DNA of 32,560 bases from Pedosphaera sp. (GTDB lineage Bacteria; Verrucomicrobiota; Verrucomicrobiia; Limisphaerales; JADLHS01). Where the stretch lies: the NCBI GenBank assembly GCA_009695195.1, contig SIBJ01000045.1, positions 1 to 32,560 on the forward strand, given 5' to 3'. Positions 15,112 to 23,094 of the stretch are shown piece by piece; position 1 is the first letter of the stretch, and every line of letters begins with the position of its first letter. A model generated the notes under the pieces. That model had not been told where the DNA came from. It made no database searches and saw only the letters and a program-made list of their open reading frames with translations. Both the position numbers and the translations under genes were made by a program.

Positions 15112-16035
15112 GTGTCCGAACCGTTTGCCCAGGCCATTGATGCGAGCACGCGCTATTGCGCGGTGTTCGGGCATCCCATCAAACATTCCGCGTCGCCCGC
15201 CATGCAGAACGCGGGCCTCATCGCGCTCGGACTGAACTGGCGTTACCTCGCCTTCGAGGTGCGGCCCGAGGAATTGCGCGAGGCGCTCGCGGGCGCGAAA
15301 CGCATGGGCTTCGTCGGGGTTAATCTCACTGTGCCGCACAAGCTGCTCGCCGTGGACATGGTGGACGCGCTGGATGAATCCGGGAGGTTGTGGGGCGCGG
15401 TGAATACGGTGCGCTTCGAGGGACGCGACAAAACCGGCGCGTGGCTGCCGCTGCCGCAGTTCGCGGACGTCGCGCCGGAGAAAGTCCGCGCGCAAGGTTT
15501 CAACACCGACGCCGAAGCGATCGTGCGGTCGCTGCGCGAGGATTTGGGCGCGGAGTTGCGCGGGACGCGGGTGCTGGTCCTCGGCGCGGGCGGGGCGGGT
15601 CGCGTGACAGCACTCAAGATGGCGGCGGAGAGCGTGGGGGAATTGTTCCTCGTCAATCGCACACACGCGAAGGCGGCGAGCCTGGCGGCGGAAATTCGCC
15701 AACGTCACGGCATGGTGCGCGTGTCGCTCGGTTATCCGCGCGGCGAAGTGGATTTGACGATCAACGCGACGTCGGTCGGTCTGCGCCCGGACGATCCGAT
15801 GCCGCACGATGAAAAACAATTTTCGCTGCGCCAGTCGCGCGCGGTCTATGACATGATTTATCGTCCGGCGGAAACGAAGTTCCTCGTCGCGGCGAAGGCG
15901 GGCGGTAGCCGGGTGGCAAACGGCCTCGGGATGTTGCTGTATCAGGGCGCGAAGGCGCTGGAAATCTGGACCGGCCAGCCCGCGCCCGTGGAAATCATGC
16001 GCGCGGCGCTCACCAAAAATGTCTATGGCGACTGA
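15112..16035 (+). CDS. aroE: shikimate dehydrogenase (NADP+)
   Basis: Fourth-step enzyme of the shikimate pathway: it reduces 3-dehydroshikimate to shikimate with NADPH in the cytosol. The 307-aa sequence carries the substrate site HPIKHSASPAMQNAG, the catalytic lysine motif VNLTVPHK, NTDAEAIVRSL, the Rossmann loop VLGAGGAGRVT, NADP contact LVNRTHAKA, INATSVGL, YDMIYRPAETKFL and the terminal NGLGMLLYQGAKALEIWTG. The start is GTG at 15112, since the conserved N-terminus begins a few codons later and no ATG is suitably placed. It is slightly longer than E. coli AroE (272 aa). Confidence 0.95.
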   Translation: MSEPFAQAIDASTRYCAVFGHPIKHSASPAMQNAGLIALGLNWRYLAFEVRPEELREALAGAKRMGFVGVNLTVPHKLLAVDMVDALDESGRLWGAVNTVRFEGRDKTGAWLPLPQFADVAPEKVRAQGFNTDAEAIVRSLREDLGAELRGTRVLVLGAGGAGRVTALKMAAESVGELFLVNRTHAKAASLAAEIRQRHGMVRVSLGYPRGEVDLTINATSVGLRPDDPMPHDEKQFSLRQSRAVYDMIYRPAETKFLVAAKAGGSRVANGLGMLLYQGAKALEIWTGQPAPVEIMRAALTKNVYGD

Positions 16036-16057
16036 AACGCAATCAGCCAAAGGTGTC

Positions 16058-16143
16058 GAAAGTGGGAAAGTGGGCGGGCGGGAAAGTGGGATAACCTCGC
16101 CTCCGTCCCTCTCACTTTCCCACCGGCTCACTTTCTCACCGGC
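16058..16143. repeat. GAAAGTGGG direct repeats with imperfect inverted partner
   Basis: Three GAAAGTGGG or GGAAAGTGGG units (16058-16090) are followed after a spacer by complementary units CACTTTCCCACCGG and CACTTTCTCACCGG (16113-16143). It can form an imperfect stem-loop in the 145-nt gap between aroE and the peptidase gene. Its design resembles the ACCCAAA element at 4756: a short purine/pyrimidine word repeated, then its complement. Confidence 0.6.
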
Positions 16144-16180
16144 TTGCGGCAATGGCGTGCCGATGGCCGATTAAAGTCCC

Positions 16181-17308
16181 ATGTTCGACGCCATCTTCGA
16201 TTCGACCGCCTGGGCGCGCGTGCCGTTCTGGTTCTGGGGCGTGGTGATGTTCTGGTTCGGCTGCATCGTCGGGAGTTTTCTGAACGTCTGCATCTACCGG
16301 ATGCCGCTAGGGATGAGCGTGGTGAACCCGCCGTCGCATTGCCCGCATTGCAAATACGCGATCCCGTTTTATCTCAACGTGCCGTTGGTGACGTGGCTTT
16401 GGCTCGGCGGCAAATGCAAGAATTGTCGCGCGCCGATTTCGCCGCGCTATTTTTTCGTCGAGTTACTGACGGGCGTGACGTTTCTCGGCTGCTGGTTACG
16501 CTATGGCGACGAGTCCGCGCTGCTGGCGTTGGCGTTTTCGATGTTTCTCGCCGCTCTCATCACGGCCACGTTCATTGACTTCGAGCATTACATCATTCCC
16601 GATGAGATCACCCTTGGCGGCATGGCGGCGGGCGTGTTGATCTCGACGCTGCTGCCGTCGCTGCACGGCGAAACGATGATCACGGGCGGCATGATGCAAA
16701 GCATCATCGGCCTGGCGGCGGGCGGCGGGTTGATCTATCTGATTCTGCGCGCTGGAAAATTCTTTTTTGGCAAACAGCGTTTCGCTTTGCCGCCGAACAC
16801 GAAGATCGTTTTCACCGAAACCGCTTTGCACCTGCCCGACCGCGAGATTCCGTACGAAGAATTATTTTATCGCCGCTCCGACGCGATCGTGATCCGGGCG
16901 CACACGGTGGAGTTGATTGATCGCGGCTATCGCGAGGTGCGTGTGCGGCTGGCGTTGCTCGCGCGCGAACTCGAGATCGGCGACGAGCGGTTCGACTCCG
17001 AAACATGCCAGCACATGGAAGTGGTCACATCCGAGCTTATCCTGCCGCGCGAGGCGATGGGCCTGGGCGACGTGAAATTCATGGCGGCCATCGGCGCGTT
17101 CCTCGGCTGGCAGGCGACGATTTTCTCGCTGATGGTCAGCTCGATGATCGGCGCGGCGGTCGGCATCACGCTCGTGGCGTTCGGCAAGCGCGAGTTGTCG
17201 TCGAGGCTGCCGTACGGGCCGTACATCGCGATGGCGGCGGCGATCTGGGTTTTCGCCGGCAAATGGATCATGCAATATTATTTTCCGGCGACGCTGCCGG
17301 GGCTGTGA
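16181..17308 (+). CDS. pilD: prepilin peptidase/N-methyltransferase with a 100-residue insertion
   Basis: A 375-aa inner-membrane aspartic protease that trims and methylates type IV pilin-like precursors. The zinc-binding methyltransferase domain is intact with two CxxC pairs (C54/C57 in SHCPHC, C79/C82 in GKCKNC). The catalytic aspartates lie in TFIDFEHYIIPD (D133) and GLGDVKF (D297). Between them, residues about 194-293 form an extra hydrophilic, beta-rich segment (starts GKFFFGKQRF, includes RREVRV-like basic/acidic stretches) not found in E. coli or Pseudomonas enzymes. The type IV pilin or type II secretion substrates are not in this window. Its stop overlaps the next ATG (TGATG), so it leads a three-gene operon. 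Confidence 0.9.
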   Translation: MFDAIFDSTAWARVPFWFWGVVMFWFGCIVGSFLNVCIYRMPLGMSVVNPPSHCPHCKYAIPFYLNVPLVTWLWLGGKCKNCRAPISPRYFFVELLTGVTFLGCWLRYGDESALLALAFSMFLAALITATFIDFEHYIIPDEITLGGMAAGVLISTLLPSLHGETMITGGMMQSIIGLAAGGGLIYLILRAGKFFFGKQRFALPPNTKIVFTETALHLPDREIPYEELFYRRSDAIVIRAHTVELIDRGYREVRVRLALLARELEIGDERFDSETCQHMEVVTSELILPREAMGLGDVKFMAAIGAFLGWQATIFSLMVSSMIGAAVGITLVAFGKRELSSRLPYGPYIAMAAAIWVFAGKWIMQYYFPATLPGL

Positions 17309-18027
17309 TGAAACAAGTGCTGAGAATTTCTTTTGGGCCAGGCCGTCTGCGGGCGTTGTTTGCAAGCTGGCTGCTGGTGTGGTTGCTCGCCGCGCCGCTG
17401 CTGGCGGGCGAGAACTATCTGGCGCCGCACCAGCCCGACGGCATCGCGCTTTTGGCGGCGCCGCCGTTGCCGGACTCGGCGGAGCAGGCGGCCGACCTCG
17501 CGTCGGTGCGCGCGGTGTTCCAGGCCCGCGCGCCGGAAGAATTGAAGCAGGCGGAGAAGCGCGCCGATCTTTCCATCTACAATTTCACTCCCGCCATCGG
17601 CGATTTTTTTCAGCCGGGGAAATTTCCCAAGACCGACCGGCTCCTGGAGGGCGTAAATACCAACAGCACGGGGGCGATCAACGCGGCGAAGGAACATTGG
17701 CACCGCCCGCGCCCGTATGAGGTGGACCCGGCGTTGATGTCCGGCAAAGCGGAAAAGAACGCCAGCTACCCGAGCGGCCACTCGGCCCGCGGCACGGTGC
17801 AGGCGCTGGTGCTGGCGGAATTGTTTCCCGAAAAGCGCGAAGGCATTTTGCAGATCGGCCGCGATATCGGTTGGGATCGCGTGTTGCTCGGCAAACATTT
17901 TCCAACGGACGTTTACGCGGGCCGGGTGCTCGGTCAGGCCATCGCGCGTGAACTGACCAAAAGCGCCGCCTTCCAGCGGGATCTCGCCGCCGCCAAAGCC
18001 GAAGTGCAGGCGGACGAGAGAAAGTGA
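17308..18027 (+). CDS. PAP2-superfamily class A nonspecific acid phosphatase
   Basis: A 239-aa exported phosphatase. An N-terminal signal peptide (LRALFASWLLVWLLAAPLLAG) precedes the mature domain. The PAP2 signature is complete: KEHWHRPRPYE (Lys/Arg), YPSGHSARGT (phosphate-binding PSGH) and DRVLLGKHFPTDVYAGR (Arg, His, Asp). Spacing and order match PhoN-type class A acid phosphatases, which remove phosphate from nucleotides and other monoesters in the periplasm. The ATG overlaps the peptidase stop as TGATG, and the next gene begins within ten bases of this stop. Confidence 0.88.
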   Translation: MKQVLRISFGPGRLRALFASWLLVWLLAAPLLAGENYLAPHQPDGIALLAAPPLPDSAEQAADLASVRAVFQARAPEELKQAEKRADLSIYNFTPAIGDFFQPGKFPKTDRLLEGVNTNSTGAINAAKEHWHRPRPYEVDPALMSGKAEKNASYPSGHSARGTVQALVLAELFPEKREGILQIGRDIGWDRVLLGKHFPTDVYAGRVLGQAIARELTKSAAFQRDLAAAKAEVQADERK

Positions 18028-18036
18028 CCCTTGCCG

Positions 18037-19605
18037 ATGCGAAACCTTCGAGCGTGGCTAACGGTAGTGTTGGTTAGTTTGGTCGCCGGAAATTCGCTGG
18101 CCGCCGGGAAAGCAACGCGCGTGGTCGTGATCGTGTGGGACGGAATGCGGCCGGATTTTGTGTCCGAAGCCACGACGCCGACGCTCTTCAAGCTCGCGCG
18201 CGAAGGCGTGACCTTCAATAATCATCACCCGGTGTTTGTCGCTTCGACTGAGGTCAACGGCGTGGCGCTCGCCACCGGAGTTTATCCGGAAGTAAGCGGT
18301 GTCGTCGGCAACCATGAATTTCGTCCCCGCATCAATGCGGCTCGGAGCGTCAACACGGAGGCGCTGGCGACCGTTCGCAAGGGTGACGAATTGACGGGCG
18401 GGAGGTATCTCGCCGTGCCGACGGTGGCGGAGATTTTGCAGGGCGGGGGCCGCCGCACAGTCATCGCGGGCACCAAACCCGTGGCGTTGTTATTTGATCG
18501 CGCGACGCGAACGGAAACTTCGTTGGGCGTGAATTTGTTTGAGGGCAAGATTCTGCCCGAAAGTCTGAAGGGAAAAATCACCGTGGCGCTCGGCGAATTT
18601 CCGCGGACGGAACTGACCAAAACGAACCGCGACCGGTGGACGACCAGCGCGTTGATCGGCCCGCTGTGGGAAAGCGAAGTCCCCGCGCTGTCGGTGTTGT
18701 GGCTGGGCGAGCCGGATTACGCGCAACATCAAACCGGGCCGGGATCGCCCGTGTCGCTTGCGGCGATCCGCAGTTCGGACGACAACCTGGCGCGCGTGCT
18801 GGCGGCCCTCGAAAAACGCGGCTTGCGCGAGACGACCGACGTGATCGTGGTTTCGGATCACGCGGTCTCGACCGTGTCGGATGTCGCCAATGTGGCCACG
18901 GCGTTGGACAAACAGGGGTTTCGCACGCACGCAGAAGTTCCCACCGCCGGCCTGCCCGCCGGCGATGTGCTCGTCGTGGGGAACGGCGGCGTGGTTTTGT
19001 TTTACGTCGCGGGCGCGAAGCAAAGTCGCGTTGAGCAGATTGTTCACGCGCTGCAAGCGCAGCCGTTTTGCGGGGTGGTGTTCACGAAGAAACCGGTGGC
19101 CGGCGCATTTGCGTTGCGCGAAGTGAAAATGCATTCGGCGGCGGCGCCGGACATTTTGCTGGCACTGCGGTGGTCGGCGGATAAAAGCACGAACGGCACC
19201 GCTGGTTCGATCTACTCCGATTCGGCCGAGTACGGGCCAGGTCGCGGGGCGCATGGCACTTCCAGCCCTTTCGACTTGCACAACGTCTGCATCGCCGCCG
19301 GCCCGGATTTTCGCCGCGGCTACCTGAGCCAACTGCCCAGCGGCAACGTGGACATTGCGCCGACGATCTTGTGGGTGTTCGGCCTGAAGCCAAAAACGAA
19401 AATGTCCGGCCGGGTATTGCGCGAGACGATGCTGCCGGTTCCAGCGTTACCGCTGACATCCCAAAAAAGGCATCTGAATATTTCGTGGCGCGCGGAGAAT
19501 TTCACCTGGCAGCAGTATCTCAACTTTTCCGACGTCAACGGCGTGCGGTATCTGGACGAAGGCAACGGCCATCAATCACCGGTCGGGTCGCCTGCGGGGA
19601 AATGA
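18037..19605 (+). CDS. NPP/alkaline-phosphatase-superfamily phosphodiesterase, exported
   Basis: About 522 aa. Signal peptide MRNLRAWLTVVLVSLVAGNS, then an alkaline phosphatase-superfamily catalytic core: VVVIVWDGMRPD (D35, metal), FVASTEVNG (T71, nucleophile as in nucleotide pyrophosphatase/phosphodiesterases), GEPDYAQHQTGPG (Asp and His, metal), VSDHAVS (Asp-His, metal) and RGAHGTSSP (His, metal). All six expected metal ligands are present. It probably hydrolyses phosphodiester or phosphate monoester bonds in the periplasm; substrate unproven. An upstream in-frame TTG (18031) would add only two residues. The end overlaps the convergent adenosine deaminase gene by 34 nt. Confidence 0.85.
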   Translation: MRNLRAWLTVVLVSLVAGNSLAAGKATRVVVIVWDGMRPDFVSEATTPTLFKLAREGVTFNNHHPVFVASTEVNGVALATGVYPEVSGVVGNHEFRPRINAARSVNTEALATVRKGDELTGGRYLAVPTVAEILQGGGRRTVIAGTKPVALLFDRATRTETSLGVNLFEGKILPESLKGKITVALGEFPRTELTKTNRDRWTTSALIGPLWESEVPALSVLWLGEPDYAQHQTGPGSPVSLAAIRSSDDNLARVLAALEKRGLRETTDVIVVSDHAVSTVSDVANVATALDKQGFRTHAEVPTAGLPAGDVLVVGNGGVVLFYVAGAKQSRVEQIVHALQAQPFCGVVFTKKPVAGAFALREVKMHSAAAPDILLALRWSADKSTNGTAGSIYSDSAEYGPGRGAHGTSSPFDLHNVCIAAGPDFRRGYLSQLPSGNVDIAPTILWVFGLKPKTKMSGRVLRETMLPVPALPLTSQKRHLNISWRAENFTWQQYLNFSDVNGVRYLDEGNGHQSPVGSPAGK

Positions 19606-20606
19606 ATTTTCGCCGCGAGGTCATCGCGCAATGATTTTTCCCCGAATGCGGCTTGTGCGGCGTTGAGCAAAAGCTCGCGGACTTCGGCGGGCTTGAGTTG
19701 GTATTCGCGAGCGGCCAGTGCGAATTCATCGCTAAGCGTGATGTTGCTGATCGCGGGGTCGTCGGTGTTCAGGGTCACGCGGACTTTTTCGTCGAGGAAT
19801 TTCTTGAACGGATGCGCCGCGAGCGAGGGCACGGTGCAGGTTTGGAGATTGCTCGTCAGGCAAATCTCGAAAACGGTGCCGCGGTCGCGCACGGCTTTGA
19901 GCAGTTCGGGATCGCGCTGCAAACTCACGCCGTGGCCGATGCGCGTGGCCCCGTGCGTGAAGACGGCTTCGTGGATGTGCTCGGGGTGGCCGCCTTCGCC
20001 GGCGTGGATCGTGATGGGAATTTCCAGCTTGCGCGCGAGGGCGAACGCTTCCGCGTGCGGCGCGGCGGCGAATTGATTTTCGTCCCCGGCCAGATCAATG
20101 CCGATGACGCCACGGTCGCGATACCTGTGCGCCAGCTTCACTGTCTCGACATTTTCCTGGACCGAAATGGAGCGATAGCAGCAAAGAATCAGTCCGCAGC
20201 GGATGCCGAAGTCTCGTTGCCCGCGGCGGAATCCTTCGAGCGCGGCGACGACGGCGTCTTCCATCGTGAACTTCACGTTCGCGGCCAACGCCGGGGCAAA
20301 GCGGGCCTCGAAGTAAATCACGTTGTCGCGCTGGCAGTCCTCGCACAATTCGTAGGCGATCCGTTCCTGCGTTCTCGCAAACGGCAGGAGCGGATAGAAC
20401 ACGTCGAAGCGTTTCAGGAAATCGCCGAGGCTGCGGCAATCGCGGTCCACTTGCACGAACTTCGCCAGCACCTTCGGGTCGGAGGACGGGAGCTTGATGC
20501 CGAGTTCGTCGCCGAGTTCCGCCATCGTCGCAACGCGGATCGCGCCGTCGAGATGCAGGTGCAGATCAATTTTTGGCAGCGCTTTGAAATTCATCGGAGG
20601 CTTCAT
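19572..20606 (-). CDS. add: adenosine deaminase
   Basis: A 344-aa zinc amidohydrolase of the adenosine/adenine deaminase family, converting adenosine to inosine and ammonia in purine salvage. Zinc ligands H16 and H18 are in LPKIDLHLHLDGA; TIHAGEGGHPEH, TRIGHGVSL and the closing LNTDDPAIS complete the site. CEDCQRDNVIYFEARFAP fits the family. Some members prefer adenine or other substrates, so specificity is likely but not certain. The stop overlaps the end of the convergent NPP gene by 34 nt. Its start lies 3 nt after the stop of the secreted-protein gene, so the two are probably cotranscribed. An alternative start is the fifth codon (20594). Confidence 0.88.
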   Translation of the reverse strand: MKPPMNFKALPKIDLHLHLDGAIRVATMAELGDELGIKLPSSDPKVLAKFVQVDRDCRSLGDFLKRFDVFYPLLPFARTQERIAYELCEDCQRDNVIYFEARFAPALAANVKFTMEDAVVAALEGFRRGQRDFGIRCGLILCCYRSISVQENVETVKLAHRYRDRGVIGIDLAGDENQFAAAPHAEAFALARKLEIPITIHAGEGGHPEHIHEAVFTHGATRIGHGVSLQRDPELLKAVRDRGTVFEICLTSNLQTCTVPSLAAHPFKKFLDEKVRVTLNTDDPAISNITLSDEFALAAREYQLKPAEVRELLLNAAQAAFGEKSLRDDLAAKIHFPAGDPTGD

Positions 20607-20609
20607 TGA

Positions 20610-22385
20610 TCAAGGCCCCAGCACGCGGTAGAAGCGATATGGAAAGCTGACAGTGTTGGGGTCTTGGAAACTGAAGTTGCCGCCGCCGTTGTCGCTGGCT
20701 GGGCCGAGGGTGATCCAGTTGGTCAAATCCTCCGCCGCTTGAACGAGGTAAACCTGGGCAGACTGCGCGGTGAACTGAAGATTGAAGCCCGGTCCCGCCG
20801 GCGCGAACGACGTGAAAAGCGGTGGCGAGGTTGACCACGCAAAGGATTGATCGAGCCCCGTGGCGCTGGCGGACACGTTTGTCGCGACGACGCGGAAATG
20901 GTACGTCAGGGCCGGTTGCAAACCCGAAACGGCCGCGGTGATGGGAACGCCATTCGTCCCCGCGCCGAGATTCGTTGCCCCGGTGGTGCTCCCGTAATTG
21001 GTGGTGAGGCCGTATTGAAAAAATGCGCTGGCGCTAAAGCCGTTCGGGTTCACGAGCGCATTCAACGTCGCGCTGACGCTGGTCACGTTCGTGGCGGGCC
21101 GCGTGGTGGCCGAGGGCGTCGGCGCCAACGTCGTGAAAGATTGGTCTGCGCCGAGCGTAACGCCGAGGCTGTTCGTGGCGTGGATGCGGAAATGATGCGG
21201 GGCGGCAAACGGCAATCCGTTGAGGCCCGCGCTGAAACTCAATCCGCCGCCGCCGCTGCCGAGATTTTGCGGAGCGGTGCTGTTGCCGTAGCTGGTGGTT
21301 GGCCCCCAATCGAACCACGCCGTCGTCGGGAGGTTGTTCGGGTTGACCGACGCGTTCAGGACGGCGCTCGTGGTGGTGAGGCTCGACGCGGCGGCGGTGG
21401 TGGCGGTGGGCGACAAGTACCGGTTGACACGAAGTTGCAGCGAAGTTTCGCCGGGGATGTAATCGTCATTCACGCCTTCCCACGCCACGAGGTAATACGT
21501 GACGCCGTTCGTGAGCGTGAGGTTGAGCGTCGAGCGCGGAAGGTTGCCGCAAAGATTGCTTTGGCTGCAAGCCACCTGCGTGAACGGCCCGGCGCAACCG
21601 CCGGCGGAAGTGTAAACGGCGAGCAAAGTTTCATACACGGTCGTGGCGGTGTTCGTGCAGAGCGAAAACTCGTGCGGCGCCGTTGCCTCCGGCGTGTAGC
21701 GATACCAGACGCTGCGGACGTGTTCCGCCCAACACGTCGGCGTGGGATCGCCCGTGGTGGTGGCCAACGTGTTGTCCGTGACGGACGTGAGGTATGGAAA
21801 CGGGCCACTGGCGGAAATGATTTCCGCGCCGGCGCAAGTGTCGTTGGCGGGCAGGACGGGCTGGCTGATGCGCAATTGCACGGAAGTTTTTCCCGGCAGC
21901 GTCGGGGAAACGGAAGTCATCCAGATGACGATGTAGTAGGTGACGTTGGAGGTGAGCGTGCGGGAGATGGCGGATTGCAGGTCGCCGGAATCGTCGTTGC
22001 AATCAAGTTCGACGAACGGCCCCGCGCAACCGCCCGTCGAGGTGTAGATCGCCATGACGGTATCTTGAACGGTCGTGGCGGTGTCGCCGCTGCAAGCCAG
22101 CGTGTAAAGCTTTGTGGCGTTGGGAGTGAAACGATACCAAACCCCGCGCAACACACCGACGACGGCGCAGGAAGGCGGGGCGGGGTCGTTGTTGGTGGTG
22201 GCGTTCAACACATCCACCACTGAACTGAGATAAGGAAACGGCCCCGCTCCCAGAATGACTTCGGCGCCGGCGCACGTGTCGTTGGGCGGCGGAGCCGCAA
22301 GAAGGGCGGGCGGCAGGTGCGAAGCAACCAGGCAGGCAAAAACGAACATCCAACTGAGAAGGCACGAATGGTTGGTTACGCGCAC
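20610..22385 (-). CDS. secreted modular protein with two NDTCAGAE repeats and Fn3-like domains
   Basis: A 591-aa exported protein with GTG start. A signal peptide (LLSWMFVFACLVASHLPPALLAA) is followed by two homologous modules of about 145 aa, beginning NDTCAGAEVI (near residue 34) and NDTCAGAEII (near 180). Each has paired cysteines, SVWYRYTPEAT-type blocks and TSVQLRI ends, resembling pre-peptidase C-terminal (PPC) domains. Next are two Fn3-like modules (SAVLNASVNPNNLPTTAWFDWG and SATLNALVNPNGFSASAFFQYG), then a C-terminal segment with DLTNWITLG, DNGGGN and a final RFYRVLGP. The tail resembles that of the giant protein at 23095. There is no catalytic domain. It is likely an extracellular binding or adhesion protein; function unknown. 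Confidence 0.75.
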   Translation of the reverse strand: MRVTNHSCLLSWMFVFACLVASHLPPALLAAPPPNDTCAGAEVILGAGPFPYLSSVVDVLNATTNNDPAPPSCAVVGVLRGVWYRFTPNATKLYTLACSGDTATTVQDTVMAIYTSTGGCAGPFVELDCNDDSGDLQSAISRTLTSNVTYYIVIWMTSVSPTLPGKTSVQLRISQPVLPANDTCAGAEIISASGPFPYLTSVTDNTLATTTGDPTPTCWAEHVRSVWYRYTPEATAPHEFSLCTNTATTVYETLLAVYTSAGGCAGPFTQVACSQSNLCGNLPRSTLNLTLTNGVTYYLVAWEGVNDDYIPGETSLQLRVNRYLSPTATTAAASSLTTTSAVLNASVNPNNLPTTAWFDWGPTTSYGNSTAPQNLGSGGGGLSFSAGLNGLPFAAPHHFRIHATNSLGVTLGADQSFTTLAPTPSATTRPATNVTSVSATLNALVNPNGFSASAFFQYGLTTNYGSTTGATNLGAGTNGVPITAAVSGLQPALTYHFRVVATNVSASATGLDQSFAWSTSPPLFTSFAPAGPGFNLQFTAQSAQVYLVQAAEDLTNWITLGPASDNGGGNFSFQDPNTVSFPYRFYRVLGP

Positions 22386-22459
22386 GGTGACGAATCGTAG
22401 TCACATCCGGCCCGGATTTACAAGGCGGCAGTTGGGGCGCGTCCACCGCACGTCGGTCA

Positions 22460-23026
22460 TTACGCGCCCAAAACCTGACTCCGCGCGGCTGGATCTAAAA
22501 TCATCCAGCAACCCGGCGCCAAGCCGTCCACCCGGAAATCACCGATGCGGACGCGCAACAATCGCAGCGTCGGGTGGCCGATGGCCGCGGTCATGCGGCG
22601 GACCTGGCGGTTCTTGCCTTCGATGAGTTCCAAACCAATCCAGCAATCGGGCACGCGCTTGCGGAAGCGGATGGGCGGGATTCGAGGTGGAATTTCCGGC
22701 TGCGGATCGAGCAGCCACGCGCGAGACGGCAAAGTTTTGTGGCCTTGAATCGTCACGCCGCGAGAAAGTTTCTGCAACACGCCGGTCGTGGGAATGCGCT
22801 CCACCTGCGCCCAGTACTCGCGTTCGTGCGCGTGGCGCGGATGGAGCAGGCGCTCGTTGAGTTCCGGTTCGTCGCTCAACAACAGCATACCTTCCGAGTC
22901 CGCGTCGAGCCGGCCGATCGGGTAAACATTTTTCGGAAAACCAAATTCCGCGAGCGGCCGATTCGGCGAGCCGTCGCCCGTGAATTGCGAGAGCACACCG
23001 TAAGGTTTGTTGAACGCGATCAACAT
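22460..23026 (-). CDS. rluE: rRNA pseudouridine synthase, RsuA/RluE type
   Basis: A 188-aa enzyme that isomerises a uridine of ribosomal RNA to pseudouridine. The active-site motif is PIGRLDADSEGMLLL with catalytic D41, preceded by IAFNKPYGVLSQFT and followed by HPRHAHEREYWAQV and the conserved LELIEGKNRQVRRMTAAIGHPTLRLLR. The short length without an S4 domain at the N-terminus fits RluE (E. coli, acts on 23S rRNA), rather than RsuA or RluB. The exact rRNA target is inferred by homology only. ATG 23026 is right at the conserved start. Confidence 0.9.
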   Translation of the reverse strand: MLIAFNKPYGVLSQFTGDGSPNRPLAEFGFPKNVYPIGRLDADSEGMLLLSDEPELNERLLHPRHAHEREYWAQVERIPTTGVLQKLSRGVTIQGHKTLPSRAWLLDPQPEIPPRIPPIRFRKRVPDCWIGLELIEGKNRQVRRMTAAIGHPTLRLLRVRIGDFRVDGLAPGCWMILDPAARSQVLGA

Positions 23027-23094
23027 AGTCGCGGCGCAGCGTGCGGGAACTCTTTGCCGGCGTCAACGCACCGAGTCGGTGACCGGCGCTCCGT

